Shown here: positions 17,562 to 27,613 of the stretch, piece by piece | How the letters are laid out: each line of letters opens with the position of its first letter | Position numbering within the stretch: the first letter of the stretch is position 1 | Assembly: GCF_014084125.1 (NCBI RefSeq) | Contig: NZ_CP048405.1 | Coordinates: 1,736,001 to 1,800,000 of the forward strand | Source of the DNA: Streptacidiphilus sp. PB12-B1b | GTDB lineage: Bacteria; Actinomycetota; Actinomycetes; Streptomycetales; Streptomycetaceae | Direction of reading: 5' to 3' | DNA length: 64,000 nt | Made by a program: the position numbers and the translations under genes | Notes under the pieces: generated by a model | Seen by the model: only the letters and a program-made list of their open reading frames with translations | The model's database searches: none | What the model was told of the DNA's origin: nothing

Positions 17562-18623
17562 TCAGTTCGGGTGCAGCAGGAAGGCACTGAGGCCGGAGGC
17601 GATTCCCTGGGCGGCGCGCTGACGCCAGGCGGGCGAGGTCATCCGGCCCGCGTCCGTGGAGTTGCGCATGTTGCCGCACTCGATGAAGACCTTCGGCACG
17701 GTGGAGAGGTTGAGTCCGCCGAGATCGCTGCGGACGTCCAGGCCGGTCCCGTTGTTGATGTAGGTGGCGAAGGGCTCGCCGGTCGCGCTGTGGAACGCCG
17801 ACCGCACGTCCAGGCCCAGCGTGCGCGAGGGCCCGACGATCGGTCCGGTGTCGGCCCCGCCGGCGTCCACCAGCGCGGGCAGGATCACATGGAAGCCGTA
17901 CTGGTCGGCCCCGGCGCCGTCGCCGTGGATGGAGATCGCCGCGTCGGCGTGGGCCAGGTTGCCGATCGCCGCCCGCTGCGTGACGCACGGCCCCCAGGGC
18001 AGGTTGCCGTCCTGGGTGAAGACCACCTTCGCGCCCTCGGCCTCCAGCAGGGCACGGGCCCGCCGGGCGACGTCCAGGGTGAAGTCCGCCTCCGGGTATC
18101 CGGCGTCGGTCTCCGTGCCGGTGGTGTCGCACGCCTTGCTGCCGTTGCCGACCTTCACCAGCGCGTTGATCTGCGAGGGGTGCTGGTAGTTGTCGGGGTT
18201 GTGGCCCGGGTCGATCACCACGACCTTCCCGGCCAGCGGCAGCGCGGCGCTCCCGGCACCGGCCGAGGCCGACGCCGCGCCGGACGCCGTTCCCGCCACC
18301 GGTGCCTTGGCGGAAGCCGACGCGGATGCCGAGGCCGCCGCGTCGGAGCCCGACCGCCTGCTCGCCGACGCCCCGGCCGTGGACGCCACCGCGACCGTCC
18401 CCGAGCCGCCGCCCCCGCCGTGCAGCGCCCGCCAGCCCAGCCACCCGGCGAAGCAGACCGGCACCAGCGCGGCCAGGACGATCACCAGCGTGGCCGCGCG
18501 TATGCCGCGCTGCCGCCCGCCCGGCCCGCTGCCGGAACCGGAGTCGTAGCGGTCGGACGGACGGTCGGACGACTGGTCCAGGGGAGGATCGAGGGGAGAG
18601 TCGAAGGGCTGGTCAGATGGCAT
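17562..18623 (-). CDS. N-acetylmuramoyl-L-alanine amidase (Amidase_3), membrane-anchored
   Basis: The 353-residue zinc amidase cuts the bond between N-acetylmuramic acid and the stem peptide. A short cytoplasmic head rich in Ser, Asp and Pro comes first, then one membrane helix (AATLVIVLAALVPVCFAGWLG), a Ser/Ala linker, and the catalytic domain outside the cell. The zinc and catalytic residues are all present: His in VVIDPGHN, Glu in YPEADFTLDVA, His in AISIHGDG and Glu in VFIECGNMRN. The ATG at 18621-18623 overlaps the upstream gene by 11 bases and has GAGGA before it, so the two are a coupled pair. An upstream in-frame extension was rejected as shadow sequence. Confidence 0.85.
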   Translation of the reverse strand: MPSDQPFDSPLDPPLDQSSDRPSDRYDSGSGSGPGGRQRGIRAATLVIVLAALVPVCFAGWLGWRALHGGGGGSGTVAVASTAGASASRRSGSDAAASASASASAKAPVAGTASGAASASAGAGSAALPLAGKVVVIDPGHNPDNYQHPSQINALVKVGNGSKACDTTGTETDAGYPEADFTLDVARRARALLEAEGAKVVFTQDGNLPWGPCVTQRAAIGNLAHADAAISIHGDGAGADQYGFHVILPALVDAGGADTGPIVGPSRTLGLDVRSAFHSATGEPFATYINNGTGLDVRSDLGGLNLSTVPKVFIECGNMRNSTDAGRMTSPAWRQRAAQGIASGLSAFLLHPN

Positions 18624-19779
18624 CCGCAGTCCTCGTCGGCAGGCCGTACTGCATGGCGATCGGCGTCCACAGGTCGATGAACGTGTTCTTGTCGGTGGTC
18701 GCCAGACCGCTCTGCGTACCGCCGTTGGCGTAGTCCGCGTTCTGCGGGGCGTTGCCGGGGGTGCAGCCGGAGGCGGCCAGGTCACCGGCCCAGGCCGCGT
18801 AGGCCGTGTCGGCGGCGGCCGACTCCGTCCACGCCTTGGCGAGCACCTGCACCGCGGCAGCCCCGCCCGGCACCTGCGTGACGTCCAGCGCGTCCAGCCG
18901 GCTCACCAGCGCCTGGCGCGCGGACGCCGCCTGGGTGAGGGCGGTCTGCGCCGCCGACACGTCGGCCGGGGTAGCGCACTGCGCCGCTGCCGCCACCGCG
19001 TCCACCACCTGCTGCCGGGACGACGAACTCTGCGCCAGCAGCTGGTCCACCGCTGCGGCCTCGGCCTGACCGCCGCCGGGGGAGGCGTTCGCCGAGCCGC
19101 TGGGCGCGGCGCTGCCCGAGCCGCCGCCGGGCGCACCGCCCGGCGCCCCCGGGGAGCCCTGGGCCGGGGCGCTGCCCGTCGCCGCGCCGACCGGCGGCCG
19201 GGAGCCGCTCGCGGCCGGGTGCCCGGACGAGCCGCTCGGCCCCAGCGCCCACACGGCGACCCCGCCCAGCAGGGCAGCCGCCACGATCACGGCCGCCACC
19301 AGCAGCGGCCTGCTGATCCGCCGCCCCGGCTCCTCGGCCGCCTGGACCGGTCCGGGCCCGGGCTGCGGGTACGGGTACCCGCCGGGCTGAGGGTAGAGGG
19401 GCGGTCGCTGCGGCTGGACGGCCTGGATCGGCTGCGCCGGATCCGGGCGGAACAGCGGCAGCCCGCCCCCGGCGGGCTCGTGCGGCCCGGCAGCCGGGGG
19501 AGGCGTCGGCAGCGACGGCGAGGCCGACAGGTACGGCCGGACCCTCGGCGGCTCGGGGATCCTCGGCAGCAGCGCCGTCGGCTCCTCGTCGCCCCCGCCG
19601 ACCGGGCCGCCGGCGCTCTCCGACGACGACGGCTGCTCCGCCGAGGGCGAGGGCGCAGGCGCGGGCGACGGCGCGGGGACGCCCGGCCGCGCCGGGTCGC
19701 GGCGGCGCACCCAGCCGCCCGCGCCGTCGCGGGCCGACGGATCCCATACCGCCGGCGTGCTGTCTTCCGTGTCGGACAC
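18613..19779 (-). CDS. Single-pass membrane protein with proline-rich cytoplasmic head
   Basis: The protein has 388 residues. The first 160 are Pro/Ser/Gly-rich and begin with an acidic segment. A membrane helix follows (PLLVAAVIVAAALLGGVAVWAL). Outside lie a Ser/Gly/Pro linker and a helical domain of about 150 residues with two cysteines (AAQCATPAD, AASGCTPGN) that could form a disulphide. No family is recognised. The GTG start has GTGAGG upstream. Overlap with the amidase suggests joint work in the envelope, for example as a partner or regulator of the amidase. Confidence 0.68.
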   Translation of the reverse strand: MSDTEDSTPAVWDPSARDGAGGWVRRRDPARPGVPAPSPAPAPSPSAEQPSSSESAGGPVGGGDEEPTALLPRIPEPPRVRPYLSASPSLPTPPPAAGPHEPAGGGLPLFRPDPAQPIQAVQPQRPPLYPQPGGYPYPQPGPGPVQAAEEPGRRISRPLLVAAVIVAAALLGGVAVWALGPSGSSGHPAASGSRPPVGAATGSAPAQGSPGAPGGAPGGGSGSAAPSGSANASPGGGQAEAAAVDQLLAQSSSSRQQVVDAVAAAAQCATPADVSAAQTALTQAASARQALVSRLDALDVTQVPGGAAAVQVLAKAWTESAAADTAYAAWAGDLAASGCTPGNAPQNADYANGGTQSGLATTDKNTFIDLWTPIAMQYGLPTRTADAI

Positions 19780-19867
19780 GACTGGACCTCACCCCTCTTA
19801 CCCGCCCTGTTCCGGCCACGGTACCGAACCGCGCGTGCGGGGGCCCCGGGTTGGCCCAAGGTCGGGG

Positions 19868-20614
<747 letters not shown>

Positions 20615-20720
20615 TCACCACATCTCCCCCAGCCGCCCGACTCGGTGGACGGCAGCACGGCAGCAGGCCTGGTCACGGATACTGCTGGGCGACAGGTCCG
20701 GTCGGGGGAGAGGAGAGCTG

Positions 20721-21050
20721 ATGAGTGGCGGGTTCGGGTTGGTGGTGCGGTTCGCGCTGCGCGATGCGGAGGCGGCGGCCGGGTTCGATGCGCTGGTGGC
20801 GCGGACGCTGCCGGAGATCGGGGCGCACGAACCGGGGACGCTCGTCTACACCGTGCACGCGGTGCCCGGTGAGCCGCTGCTGCGGATCTTCTACGAGCTG
20901 TACGCGGATCGGCGGGCGTTCGACGCGCACGAGGCGCAGCCGCACACCGTGCGGTTCCTGGCCGAGCGCGAGCAGTACCTGAGCGGCGTGGAGGTGACCT
21001 TCCTGGAGGCGGTGGCCGGTTCGGGCGGGCGGTGGCAGGAATCGTCATAG
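20721..21050 (+). CDS. Antibiotic biosynthesis monooxygenase (ABM)-fold protein
   Basis: The 109-residue ferredoxin-like-fold protein has the YgiN/ABM pattern. It begins with GLVVRFALRDAEAAAGFDAL, has EPGTLVYTVHAVPGEPLLRI and the FYELYADRRAFDAHEAQPHT region in which the histidine and the E-x-Y-x-D segment line the pocket. Such proteins are cofactor-free quinol monooxygenases or dimeric small-molecule binders. It has a strong GGAGAGGAGAG ribosome site. It stands alone upstream of a divergent-looking regulator gene on the same strand. Confidence 0.75.
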   Translation: MSGGFGLVVRFALRDAEAAAGFDALVARTLPEIGAHEPGTLVYTVHAVPGEPLLRIFYELYADRRAFDAHEAQPHTVRFLAEREQYLSGVEVTFLEAVAGSGGRWQESS

Positions 21051-21093
21051 GCGTGTCATGGCAGCCAGGGACGCGGCGGCCGATGATGGACGG

Positions 21094-22071
21094 GTGAGCA
21101 GCCGACGCATCGTGTTCGTGGTCTTCCCGGACTTCCAGATCCTTGACCTGACCGGTCCGCACGAGGTGTTCGCGCAGGTCGGACGGTTGACCGAGGGCGG
21201 CGGCAGGGGCGTGGAGATCCACGTCGTGGCCGCCGCGCCCGGGCCGGTCGCCGCCACCGGCGGCATCGCGGTGCTGCCGACCGGGACGATCGACGAGGTC
21301 ACCGGGCCGGTGGACACCCTGGTGGCGGTCGGCGGCAGGGGCGTGCTGTCGGCCTGCGAGGACAGCCGCCTGGTGGGCTGGTTCGGGCGGACCGCCGCCC
21401 GGGCCCGGCGTACCGCCTCGGTCTGCAGCGGGGCGTTCCTGCTGGCGGAGGCCGGGCTGCTGGACGGGCGGCGGGCGGTCACGCACTGGTCCAGGTGCGG
21501 GGAGCTGGCGCAGCGCTACCCCCGGATCACGGTCGATCCGGACCCGATCTTCATCCGCGACGGCGACGTCTGGACCTCGGCCGGGATCACCGCCGGTATC
21601 GACCTGGCACTGGCCATGGCCGAGGCCGACCACGGGCCGGAGCTGTCCCGGGCGGTCGCCCGGCAGCTGGTGATGTTCGTCCAACGCCCGGGCGGACAGG
21701 CCCAGTTCAGTACCCAGCTGGCGGCGCAGCGCCCGCCCCGGGCCCCGCTGCGCGAGCTGCAGGCCTGGCTGGCGGACCATCTGGACGCCGATCTGACGGT
21801 GCCCGCGCTGGCCGCGCGCGCCGCCATGAGCGAGCGCAACTTCGCCCGGGTGTTCCATGCGGAGACCGGCCGTACCCCGGCCGCCTACGTGGAGACCGCC
21901 CGGATCGAGGCCGCCCGCCGCCTGCTGGAGACCACCGACACCTCTATCGAGGCCATCGCCCGCAGTTGCGGCTTCGGCACGGTGGAGACCCTGCACCGCA
22001 GCTTCCGGCGGACCGTCCGGGCGACCCCGGCCGAGTACCGCCGCCGCTTCTCCTCCTCCGGCACCGGCTGA
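21094..22071 (+). CDS. GlxA-type transcriptional regulator (DJ-1/PfpI domain plus AraC HTH)
   Basis: The protein has 325 residues from the GTG start. Residues 1-170 form a DJ-1/PfpI domain: RRIVFVVFPDFQILDLTGP, the cysteine elbow SVCSGAFLLAEAGLLDGR and TTHW-like AVTHWSRCGEL. The last 100 residues are an AraC/XylS double helix-turn-helix (LTVPALAARAAMSERNFARV, PAAYVETARIEAARRLLETT, IARSCGFGTVETLHRSFRR). It probably activates or represses the DJ-1 gene just downstream. An ATG at 21058 would add 12 residues. Confidence 0.83.
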   Translation: MSSRRIVFVVFPDFQILDLTGPHEVFAQVGRLTEGGGRGVEIHVVAAAPGPVAATGGIAVLPTGTIDEVTGPVDTLVAVGGRGVLSACEDSRLVGWFGRTAARARRTASVCSGAFLLAEAGLLDGRRAVTHWSRCGELAQRYPRITVDPDPIFIRDGDVWTSAGITAGIDLALAMAEADHGPELSRAVARQLVMFVQRPGGQAQFSTQLAAQRPPRAPLRELQAWLADHLDADLTVPALAARAAMSERNFARVFHAETGRTPAAYVETARIEAARRLLETTDTSIEAIARSCGFGTVETLHRSFRRTVRATPAEYRRRFSSSGTG

Positions 22072-22130
22072 AGCCGACGCCGTCCCCACACCAACTCCGT
22101 TGTGCACGAACCGAACAGAGGGACTTCGCC

Positions 22131-22751
22131 ATGCGTATCGTCATTCCGATCTTTGACGGCCTCACCGCACTCGACGCGGTCGGCCCCTACGAGGTCCTCC
22201 GCATGCTGCCGGACGCCGACGTGGTCTTCGCCGCCGCCGCCCCCGGGCCGGTGGTGGACGGGGCCGGGCAGCTGACGCTGACCGCCGGGGCCGCCTTCGC
22301 CGACGTCGACTCCGCCGACATCCTGCTGGTCCCCGGCGGCCCGGGCGCCCGGCGCGGCGTGGACGACCCGGCCCTGGTGGACTGGATCCGCCGCATCGAC
22401 GCGACCACCGCCTGGACCACGTCCGTCTGCACCGGCTCGCTGCTGCTCGGGGCGGCCGGGCTGCTGGAGGGCCTGGACGCCACCACCCACTGGAGCGCGG
22501 TCGAGCTGTTGGAGGCGTACGGCGCCCGCTACACCGCCGAGCGGGTGGTGGTGCAGGGCACGACGGTCACCGCGGCCGGGGTCTCCTCCGGCATCGACAT
22601 GGCCCTCACCCTGGCCGGGATGATCGCCGGGCGCACGGTCGCCGAGGCGATCCAGCTGGCCATCGAGTACGACCCGCAGCCGCCGTTCGACTCCGGCTCG
22701 TACGCCAAGGCCCCGCAGGAGGTCAGGGACTACGTGGCGGCCCGGCGCTAG
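22131..22751 (+). CDS. DJ-1/PfpI family protein (isonitrile hydratase-like)
   Basis: The 206-residue single-domain protein reads MRIVIPIFDGLTALDAVGPY at the start, ILLVPGGPGARRGVDD in the middle, and has the nucleophile elbow SVCTGSLLLGAAGLLEG with Cys in the usual position, then ATTHWSAVELL and GVSSGIDMALTLA. This agrees with the isonitrile-hydratase-like (InhA) branch. It follows the GlxA-type regulator by 59 bases, and the two share an ancestral domain, so the pair likely arose by duplication. The ribosome site AGAGGGAC lies seven bases upstream. Confidence 0.8.
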   Translation: MRIVIPIFDGLTALDAVGPYEVLRMLPDADVVFAAAAPGPVVDGAGQLTLTAGAAFADVDSADILLVPGGPGARRGVDDPALVDWIRRIDATTAWTTSVCTGSLLLGAAGLLEGLDATTHWSAVELLEAYGARYTAERVVVQGTTVTAAGVSSGIDMALTLAGMIAGRTVAEAIQLAIEYDPQPPFDSGSYAKAPQEVRDYVAARR

Positions 22752-22775
22752 GCCCTCGGGCCGGGGCCGGACGTG

Positions 22776-22814
22776 CGCCGACCCGGACCGGGAAGCCTCC
22801 GGTCCGGGTCGGCG
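22776..22814. terminator. Bidirectional terminator between the DJ-1 gene and phospholipase C
   Basis: CGCCGACCCGGACCGG (22776-22791) and CCGGTCCGGGTCGGCG (22799-22814) form a perfect 16-base stem with a 7-base loop between two convergent genes. Confidence 0.82.
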
Positions 22815-22831
22815 TGCGGGGTCCTGGCCGG

Positions 22832-24889
22832 TCAGCCGGTGACGCTGGCGCTGCCGGTCTCCAGGTGGCCGGTGAAGCGGCGGGACCAGGCCGGGTCCAG
22901 GTTGTTGGTGACGGTGAAGTCGTACCAGCCGTTGTCGTACGCGACCGCGTTGAAGAAGTCGCTGGTGCTGCCGCCTGCCGGAACGCTGTACGTCCACGGG
23001 CCGTCGCTGCGGTAGTTGGTGGAGGTGATGGTGAAGACGGCGGTCTTGCCGGAGGCGGCGGCGTTGGTCATGGTGAACCACACCGCGAGCTTGCCGGTGC
23101 CGGAGGCCACCGCGTAGCTGCTCTTGGCCTCCAGGTTGGCGCCGATGGTGGTGGCGTTGCCGGCGAAGTGCCGCAGGAAGCGGTTGGGGCCGATCAGGGT
23201 CAGGTCGTAGGCGCCGTTGCCGTTGCCGTTGCCGATGTTGAAGAAGTCGCTGGTGCTGCCGCCGGCCGGGACGGTGTACTGCCACGGGCCGCCGGTGCGG
23301 TACTGGTTGGCGTAGATGGCGAAGTGCGCGGCGCTGGTCGCGGCGGCGCCCTGGTTCTGCATGTCGATCCACAGCAGGATCTGGTTGTCGGCGTCGAACT
23401 CCAGCCGGTCCACGCTGCCGTTGGGCTGGTACGGCAGGGCCCGGGCCGGGCGGGTGCCGCTCTCCTGGGTGGGCATGGCGTTGTTGCCGGGGGAGGGGTT
23501 CACCATGACGTTGCAGGTGGCCTGCGAGGTGGTGGCGGGCGCCGCGGGCAGCGACGGCAGGCCGTAGACCGGCTTGGTGAAGTCGAAGGCGCCGGTGAGG
23601 TCGCCGCAGACCTGGCGGCGCCAGGCGCTGATGTTGGGGCAGGCGGCGGGGGTGCCCAGGGCGGTGGTCCAGGTCTCCAGGAAGCGGATCACCGAGGTGT
23701 GGTCGTAGACCTGGGAGTCGACCCAACCGCCGCGCGACCAGGGGGAGATGACCACCATCGGGACGCGGAAGCCCAGGCCGATGGCGGTGTTGTCGTAGGA
23801 CTCCCCGGCGGTTCCGGCGGGCGCGACCGGCGGCGGCACGTGGTCGAAGAAGCCGTCGTTCTCGTCGTAGTTCAGGAACACCACGGTCGAGTTGAAGGTG
23901 TCGCTGTCGGCGGCCAGCGCCTGGATCACCTCGTTGACGAAGTACGCGCCGTTGCCGGGAGGGGCGTCGGGGTGCTCGGAGTGGGCCTGGTCGGCGACCA
24001 CCCAGGACACCTGGGGCAGCGTTCCGGCGAGCGCGTCGGCCTTGATCGCGGCGGCGATGTCGTCCGGGGTGGCGCCGCTGCCCGGCACCGAGGCCATGCC
24101 CCGCTGGTACAGCGTGCTGCTGGTGGAGGCGTTGGCGAACTGCTTGAAGTACGCCAGGGCGTTGTCGCCGAAGTTGTCGCTCGCGTTCTGGTAGACCTTC
24201 CAGCTGACGCCGGCGTTCTGCAGCGCCTCGGCGTAGGTCTGCCAGCCCAGTCCGCTCTCCGAACCGCCGTCGTAGGCGGGGCCGCCCGCAGTGCCGGCCG
24301 GGTCGATCGTGCCGCTCCACAGGTACGTCCGGTTGGGGCCGGTCGCGCTGATGATGGAGGAGTGGTACGCGTCGCAGATGGTCCAGTTGTCGGCCAGCGC
24401 GTAGTGGAACGGGATGTCGGACCGGTTCATGTAGCCCAGGGTGCGGACCGAGCCCTTGGCCGAGACCCAGCTGTCCATGAGGCCGTTGTTCCAGGCGGAG
24501 TGCTGCGTGGCCCAGCCGTGGTCCAGCGAGCCGTCGCACTGCGCCAGGGTCTCGCCGCTGGTCCCGAAGTACCAGGTGTCGGTGGCGCTGAGCTGCCACG
24601 GGTACTGCCTGCCCGAGCCGTTGGCCTGGTTGAACACCGAGTACCCGCCGGCCACCGCGATCGCGGAGCGGTCGGCGAAACCGCGCACGCCCTGGAGCGA
24701 CCCGAAGTAGTGGTCGAAGCTGCGGTTCTCCTGCATCAGTACCACGACGTGCTTGACGTCGGCGATGGTGCCGGTGGTGCCGGTCGCGGCTGCGGCACGG
24801 GGGGCACTGCCGGGCAGGACCTCAAGGCCGAGGGTGGCGCCCAGAGCGGCGGCGGAGCCGAGGAACGTACGGCGTGAGAGGGGGGACAC
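22832..24889 (-). CDS. Phospholipase C, Tat-exported (phosphocholine-specific type)
   Basis: The 685-residue secreted enzyme splits phospholipids into diacylglycerol and a phosphorylated head group. It starts with a twin-arginine signal (SRRTFLGSAAALGATLGLEV, cut after AAA). The phosphoesterase domain begins VKHVVVLMQENRSFDHYFGS and contains NRTYLWSGT, FLNYDENDGFFDHVPPP and LGFRVPMVVISPWSRGGWVD. Two C-terminal DUF756 repeats (about residues 490-590 and 600-685) each contain the phrase VPAGGSTSDFFN. The GTG start is preceded by TGGAGA. It stands alone between a terminator and the KstR-boxed operon, and no KstR box belongs clearly to it. Confidence 0.88.
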   Translation of the reverse strand: MSPLSRRTFLGSAAALGATLGLEVLPGSAPRAAAATGTTGTIADVKHVVVLMQENRSFDHYFGSLQGVRGFADRSAIAVAGGYSVFNQANGSGRQYPWQLSATDTWYFGTSGETLAQCDGSLDHGWATQHSAWNNGLMDSWVSAKGSVRTLGYMNRSDIPFHYALADNWTICDAYHSSIISATGPNRTYLWSGTIDPAGTAGGPAYDGGSESGLGWQTYAEALQNAGVSWKVYQNASDNFGDNALAYFKQFANASTSSTLYQRGMASVPGSGATPDDIAAAIKADALAGTLPQVSWVVADQAHSEHPDAPPGNGAYFVNEVIQALAADSDTFNSTVVFLNYDENDGFFDHVPPPVAPAGTAGESYDNTAIGLGFRVPMVVISPWSRGGWVDSQVYDHTSVIRFLETWTTALGTPAACPNISAWRRQVCGDLTGAFDFTKPVYGLPSLPAAPATTSQATCNVMVNPSPGNNAMPTQESGTRPARALPYQPNGSVDRLEFDADNQILLWIDMQNQGAAATSAAHFAIYANQYRTGGPWQYTVPAGGSTSDFFNIGNGNGNGAYDLTLIGPNRFLRHFAGNATTIGANLEAKSSYAVASGTGKLAVWFTMTNAAASGKTAVFTITSTNYRSDGPWTYSVPAGGSTSDFFNAVAYDNGWYDFTVTNNLDPAWSRRFTGHLETGSASVTG

Positions 24890-25085
24890 GCGGTCTCCAG
24901 GTTGTGGGGGCGGGCAGGCAGGAGCAGCCCGGCAACCAGGTGGTTACGGGCCAGTAGCACGGTGTGCCATGCCGGAAACTGTGGCGTATGGATGGCGTGA
25001 ACGGAACAAGGCTGCGTGGTATCAGCAGGTGAATCTTGCGTGCCGGGTGCGGCCTGCGGCCCGGCGGCGGGGACTGTCGCAGGAG

Positions 25086-25099
25086 TGGAACAGGTTCTA
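25086..25099. promoter_or_regulatory. Perfect KstR operator of the SCP-2 thiolase gene
   Basis: TGGAACAGGTTCTA matches the KstR box at all defined positions, about 50 bases before the start of the thiolase. A CTGAT-type palindrome follows two bases later. Confidence 0.72.
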
Positions 25100-25101
25100 A
25101 T

Positions 25102-25116
25102 CTGATGGTGCGTCAG
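25102..25116. promoter_or_regulatory. CTGAT-N5-GTCAG palindrome beside the KstR box
   Basis: CTGATGGTGCGTCAG is adjacent to the KstR box at 25086-25099 and is one base different from the palindrome at 16107-16121. Two regulators therefore may meet at this promoter. Confidence 0.5.
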
Positions 25117-25147
25117 TAAAACCCTGTCCGCCCACTGGGAGAGCGAG

Positions 25148-26350
25148 TTGACGATGGCTCAGAAAACGTATCTCGTCGGCGTCGGCATGACCGGTTTTGC
25201 GAAGCCGCAGTCCCGGGACTGGCACTACGGGGACATGGCGAAGGAGGCCGGAGCAGCCGCCCTCGCCGACGCCGGCATCGGCTACGGCCTGGTCGAGCAG
25301 GCCGCCGCGGGCTTCTGCCAGCAGCAGTCCACGGCGGGCCAACGGGCGGTCTACGGGCTCGGGTTGACCGGCATCCCGGTCTACAACGTCAACAACAACT
25401 GCGCCACCGGATCGACCGCCCTGATGATGGCCCGTCAGTTCGTCGCCGGAGGGCTCAACGACTGCGTGCTGGCGCTGGGTTTCGAGCAGATGAGGCCGGG
25501 TGCGCTCGGCTCCGGCGCCGGAGCCGAGGGCTTCGCCGCCAGCCCGGTGGCGCGGCACTACGGCGTGATGGCAGCCCGGCACGGCTTCGCGGCGACCCCG
25601 CCCACCGCGCAGATCTTCGGCAACGCCGCCCGTGAGCACATGGAGCGCTACGGCACCACCGCCGAGCAGTTGGCGCTGGTCGGGGTGAAGAACCACCGCC
25701 ACTCCACCGCCAACCCGCGCGCCCAGTTCCGCGACGAGTACACCCTGGAGCAGGTGCTCGGCTCCCGGACGATCCACGCGCCGCTGACCAAGCTCCAGTG
25801 CTCGCCCACCTCGGACGGGGCGGCGGCGGCCGTGGTCGCCAGTGAGCGCTTCGTCCGCGAGCACGGCCTGGAGGACCGCGCGGTCGAGATCATCGGGCAG
25901 GCGATGACCACCGACACCGAGGAGAGCTTCGCCTCCGGCTCCTGCATCGACGTCGTCGGCAAACCCATGAGCCGGGCCGCCGCCCGGGCCGTCTACGCGC
26001 AGTCGGGCCTGGGCATCGAGGACGTGGACGTGATCGAGCTGCACGACTGCTTCTCCGTCAACGAGCTGCTCACCTACGAGGCGCTGGGCATGTGCGCGGA
26101 CGGCGAGAGCGGCAAGCTGGTCGCCGAGGGGGCGACCACCCACGGCGGACGCTGGGTGGTGAACCCCTCCGGCGGGCTGATCTCCAAAGGGCACCCGCTC
26201 GGCGCGACCGGCCTGGCGCAGTGCGCGGAGCTGGTCTGGCAGCTGCGCGGCGAGGCCGAGGGACGGCAGGTGGCCGGGGCGCGGGTGGGGCTCGCGCACA
26301 ACATCGGACTCGGCGGCGCGGCCGTGGTCACTCTGCTGGTCCGGCCGTAA
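25148..26350 (+). CDS. SCP-2-type thiolase (lipid-transfer protein, sterol side-chain)
   Basis: The 400-residue protein belongs to the SCPx/Ltp thiolase family, which cleaves or carries branched beta-ketoacyl-CoA in sterol side-chain breakdown. It opens [18 protein letters not shown], carries the nucleophilic Cys in [53 protein letters not shown] and [12 protein letters not shown]. There is no C-terminal SCP-2 lipid-binding domain. TTG at 25148 is six bases from GGGAG; the ATG at 25154 is an alternative giving two residues fewer. It is preceded by a perfect KstR box. It could be an active thiolase or a Ltp3/Ltp4-like partner protein. Confidence 0.85.
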   Translation: MTMAQKTYLVGVGMTGFAKPQSRDWHYGDMAKEAGAAALADAGIGYGLVEQAAAGFCQQQSTAGQRAVYGLGLTGIPVYNVNNNCATGSTALMMARQFVAGGLNDCVLALGFEQMRPGALGSGAGAEGFAASPVARHYGVMAARHGFAATPPTAQIFGNAAREHMERYGTTAEQLALVGVKNHRHSTANPRAQFRDEYTLEQVLGSRTIHAPLTKLQCSPTSDGAAAAVVASERFVREHGLEDRAVEIIGQAMTTDTEESFASGSCIDVVGKPMSRAAARAVYAQSGLGIEDVDVIELHDCFSVNELLTYEALGMCADGESGKLVAEGATTHGGRWVVNPSGGLISKGHPLGATGLAQCAELVWQLRGEAEGRQVAGARVGLAHNIGLGGAAVVTLLVRP

Positions 26351-26494
26351 CGCGGCCTCGCTGCGCGGGCGGTGGGCTGCGCGGGCGGCAGGCTGTGTGC
26401 GGCGGGGCCGCGGGTCGAGACGCGGCGCGCGGCGCGCGGTGCCGAAAGCATGGCCAACGCCGGAGGGGTTTGCTATACCTGTCGGGCAGAAACC

Positions 26495-26508
26495 TAGAAC
26501 AAGTTCTA
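26495..26508. promoter_or_regulatory. Perfect palindromic KstR operator of the MaoC-ADH-SDR operon
   Basis: TAGAACAAGTTCTA is a fully symmetric KstR box in the 345-base gap between the thiolase and the MaoC hydratase genes. It marks a second promoter for the three downstream genes. The rest of that gap holds only GC-rich low-complexity sequence. Confidence 0.75.
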
Positions 26509-26695
26509 CCGCTCCGCTCCATCCGCCAGCTTCACCACCCATCGGCTCCACCACCCAGCCCGCGGGGGCCGGCCGTACGGCTGAGTCGGATCCCGCGTCG
26601 AGCGGCCCCGGCGCAGTCGGCTGTGCGGACGACCGCGTCGGGGTCCACCAGACCGCAGCCCCTCCGCGCCGAGCCGCAGCAAGGAGACACCCGCG

Positions 26696-27562
26696 ATGCC
26701 CATCGATCCCGCCGCCGCCCTCGCGGCCCCGCCCCGCAGCACCGACATCGCCTGGGAGCAGAAGGACGTCCTGCTCTACCACCTCGGCGTGGGCGCGGGC
26801 GCGCACCGCCCGGCCACCGATCCCGATGAGCTGCGCTACACCTATGAGAAGGACCTCCAGGTCCTCCCCAGTTTCGTCACCGTCGCGGGCGGCGGGCTCG
26901 CCAAGGCGGGGGCCTTCACCCTGCCCGGGCTCGACATCGACCTGGCCCGGGTCCTGCACGGCGGCCAGCGCATCGACCTGCACCGGCCCGTCCCCGCATC
27001 CGGCCGCGCCACCCTCACCAGCAGGCTCGCCGGGCTGTACGACAAGGGCAAGGCGGCGGTGCTGATCATGCGCAGCGAGGCCGCCGACGCCGACGGACCG
27101 CTGTGGACCTGCGACACCGAGATCTACGCGCGCGGCGAGGGCGGCTTCGGCGGCGAGCGCGGCGCCAGTACCCGGACCGCCCCGCCCGAGCGCGCCCCCG
27201 ACTGGCAGCGCGAGATCCCGGTCCGGCACGACCAGGCCCTGTTGTACCGGCTCTCCGGCGACTGGAACCCGCTCCACGCCGACCCGGACTTCGCCAAGCT
27301 CGCCGGGTTCGACACCCCGATCCTGCACGGCCTGTGCACCTACGGCATCACCCTCAAGACCGTCGTGGACACCGTCCTCGGCGGCGACGCCGACCGCGTC
27401 CTCAGCTGTGCCGCCCGCTTCGCCGGGGTCTTCTTCCCCGGGGAGACGCTGCGCGTGCGGATCTGGGACGAGGGCGCGCGCCTTCTCGTCAGCGCGACCT
27501 CGGCGGACCGCGCCGACGCCCCCGTCCTCGCCGACACCGTCGTCACCCACCGGCAGCAGTAG
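26696..27562 (+). CDS. MaoC-family enoyl-CoA hydratase 2 (Hsd4B-like)
   Basis: The 288-residue double hot-dog enzyme hydrates 2-enoyl-CoA to (R)-3-hydroxyacyl-CoA. The N-terminal, degenerate hot dog reads DVLLYHLGVGAGAHRPATDP and LRYTYEKDLQVLPSFVTVAG. The C-terminal half has the complete hydratase-2 motif LYRLSGDWNPLHADPDFAKL with the catalytic Asp and His, then AGFDTPILHGLCTYG. This is the organisation of peroxisomal MFE-2 hydratase and of mycobacterial Hsd4B. An AAGGAG ribosome site precedes the ATG. With the downstream SDR it would carry out successive hydration and oxidation steps on the sterol side chain. Confidence 0.87.
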   Translation: MPIDPAAALAAPPRSTDIAWEQKDVLLYHLGVGAGAHRPATDPDELRYTYEKDLQVLPSFVTVAGGGLAKAGAFTLPGLDIDLARVLHGGQRIDLHRPVPASGRATLTSRLAGLYDKGKAAVLIMRSEAADADGPLWTCDTEIYARGEGGFGGERGASTRTAPPERAPDWQREIPVRHDQALLYRLSGDWNPLHADPDFAKLAGFDTPILHGLCTYGITLKTVVDTVLGGDADRVLSCAARFAGVFFPGETLRVRIWDEGARLLVSATSADRADAPVLADTVVTHRQQ

Positions 27563-27613
27563 CCCCGGCGAACCGCACGCCCGCACACCAGCCCACCCGC
27601 ACAGGGAGTCGAG

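Noticed and set aside
18624-18785. N-terminal extension of the amidase gene
   Set aside because: The extra residues are the shadow of the upstream membrane-protein gene; the ATG at 18623 has its own ribosome site.
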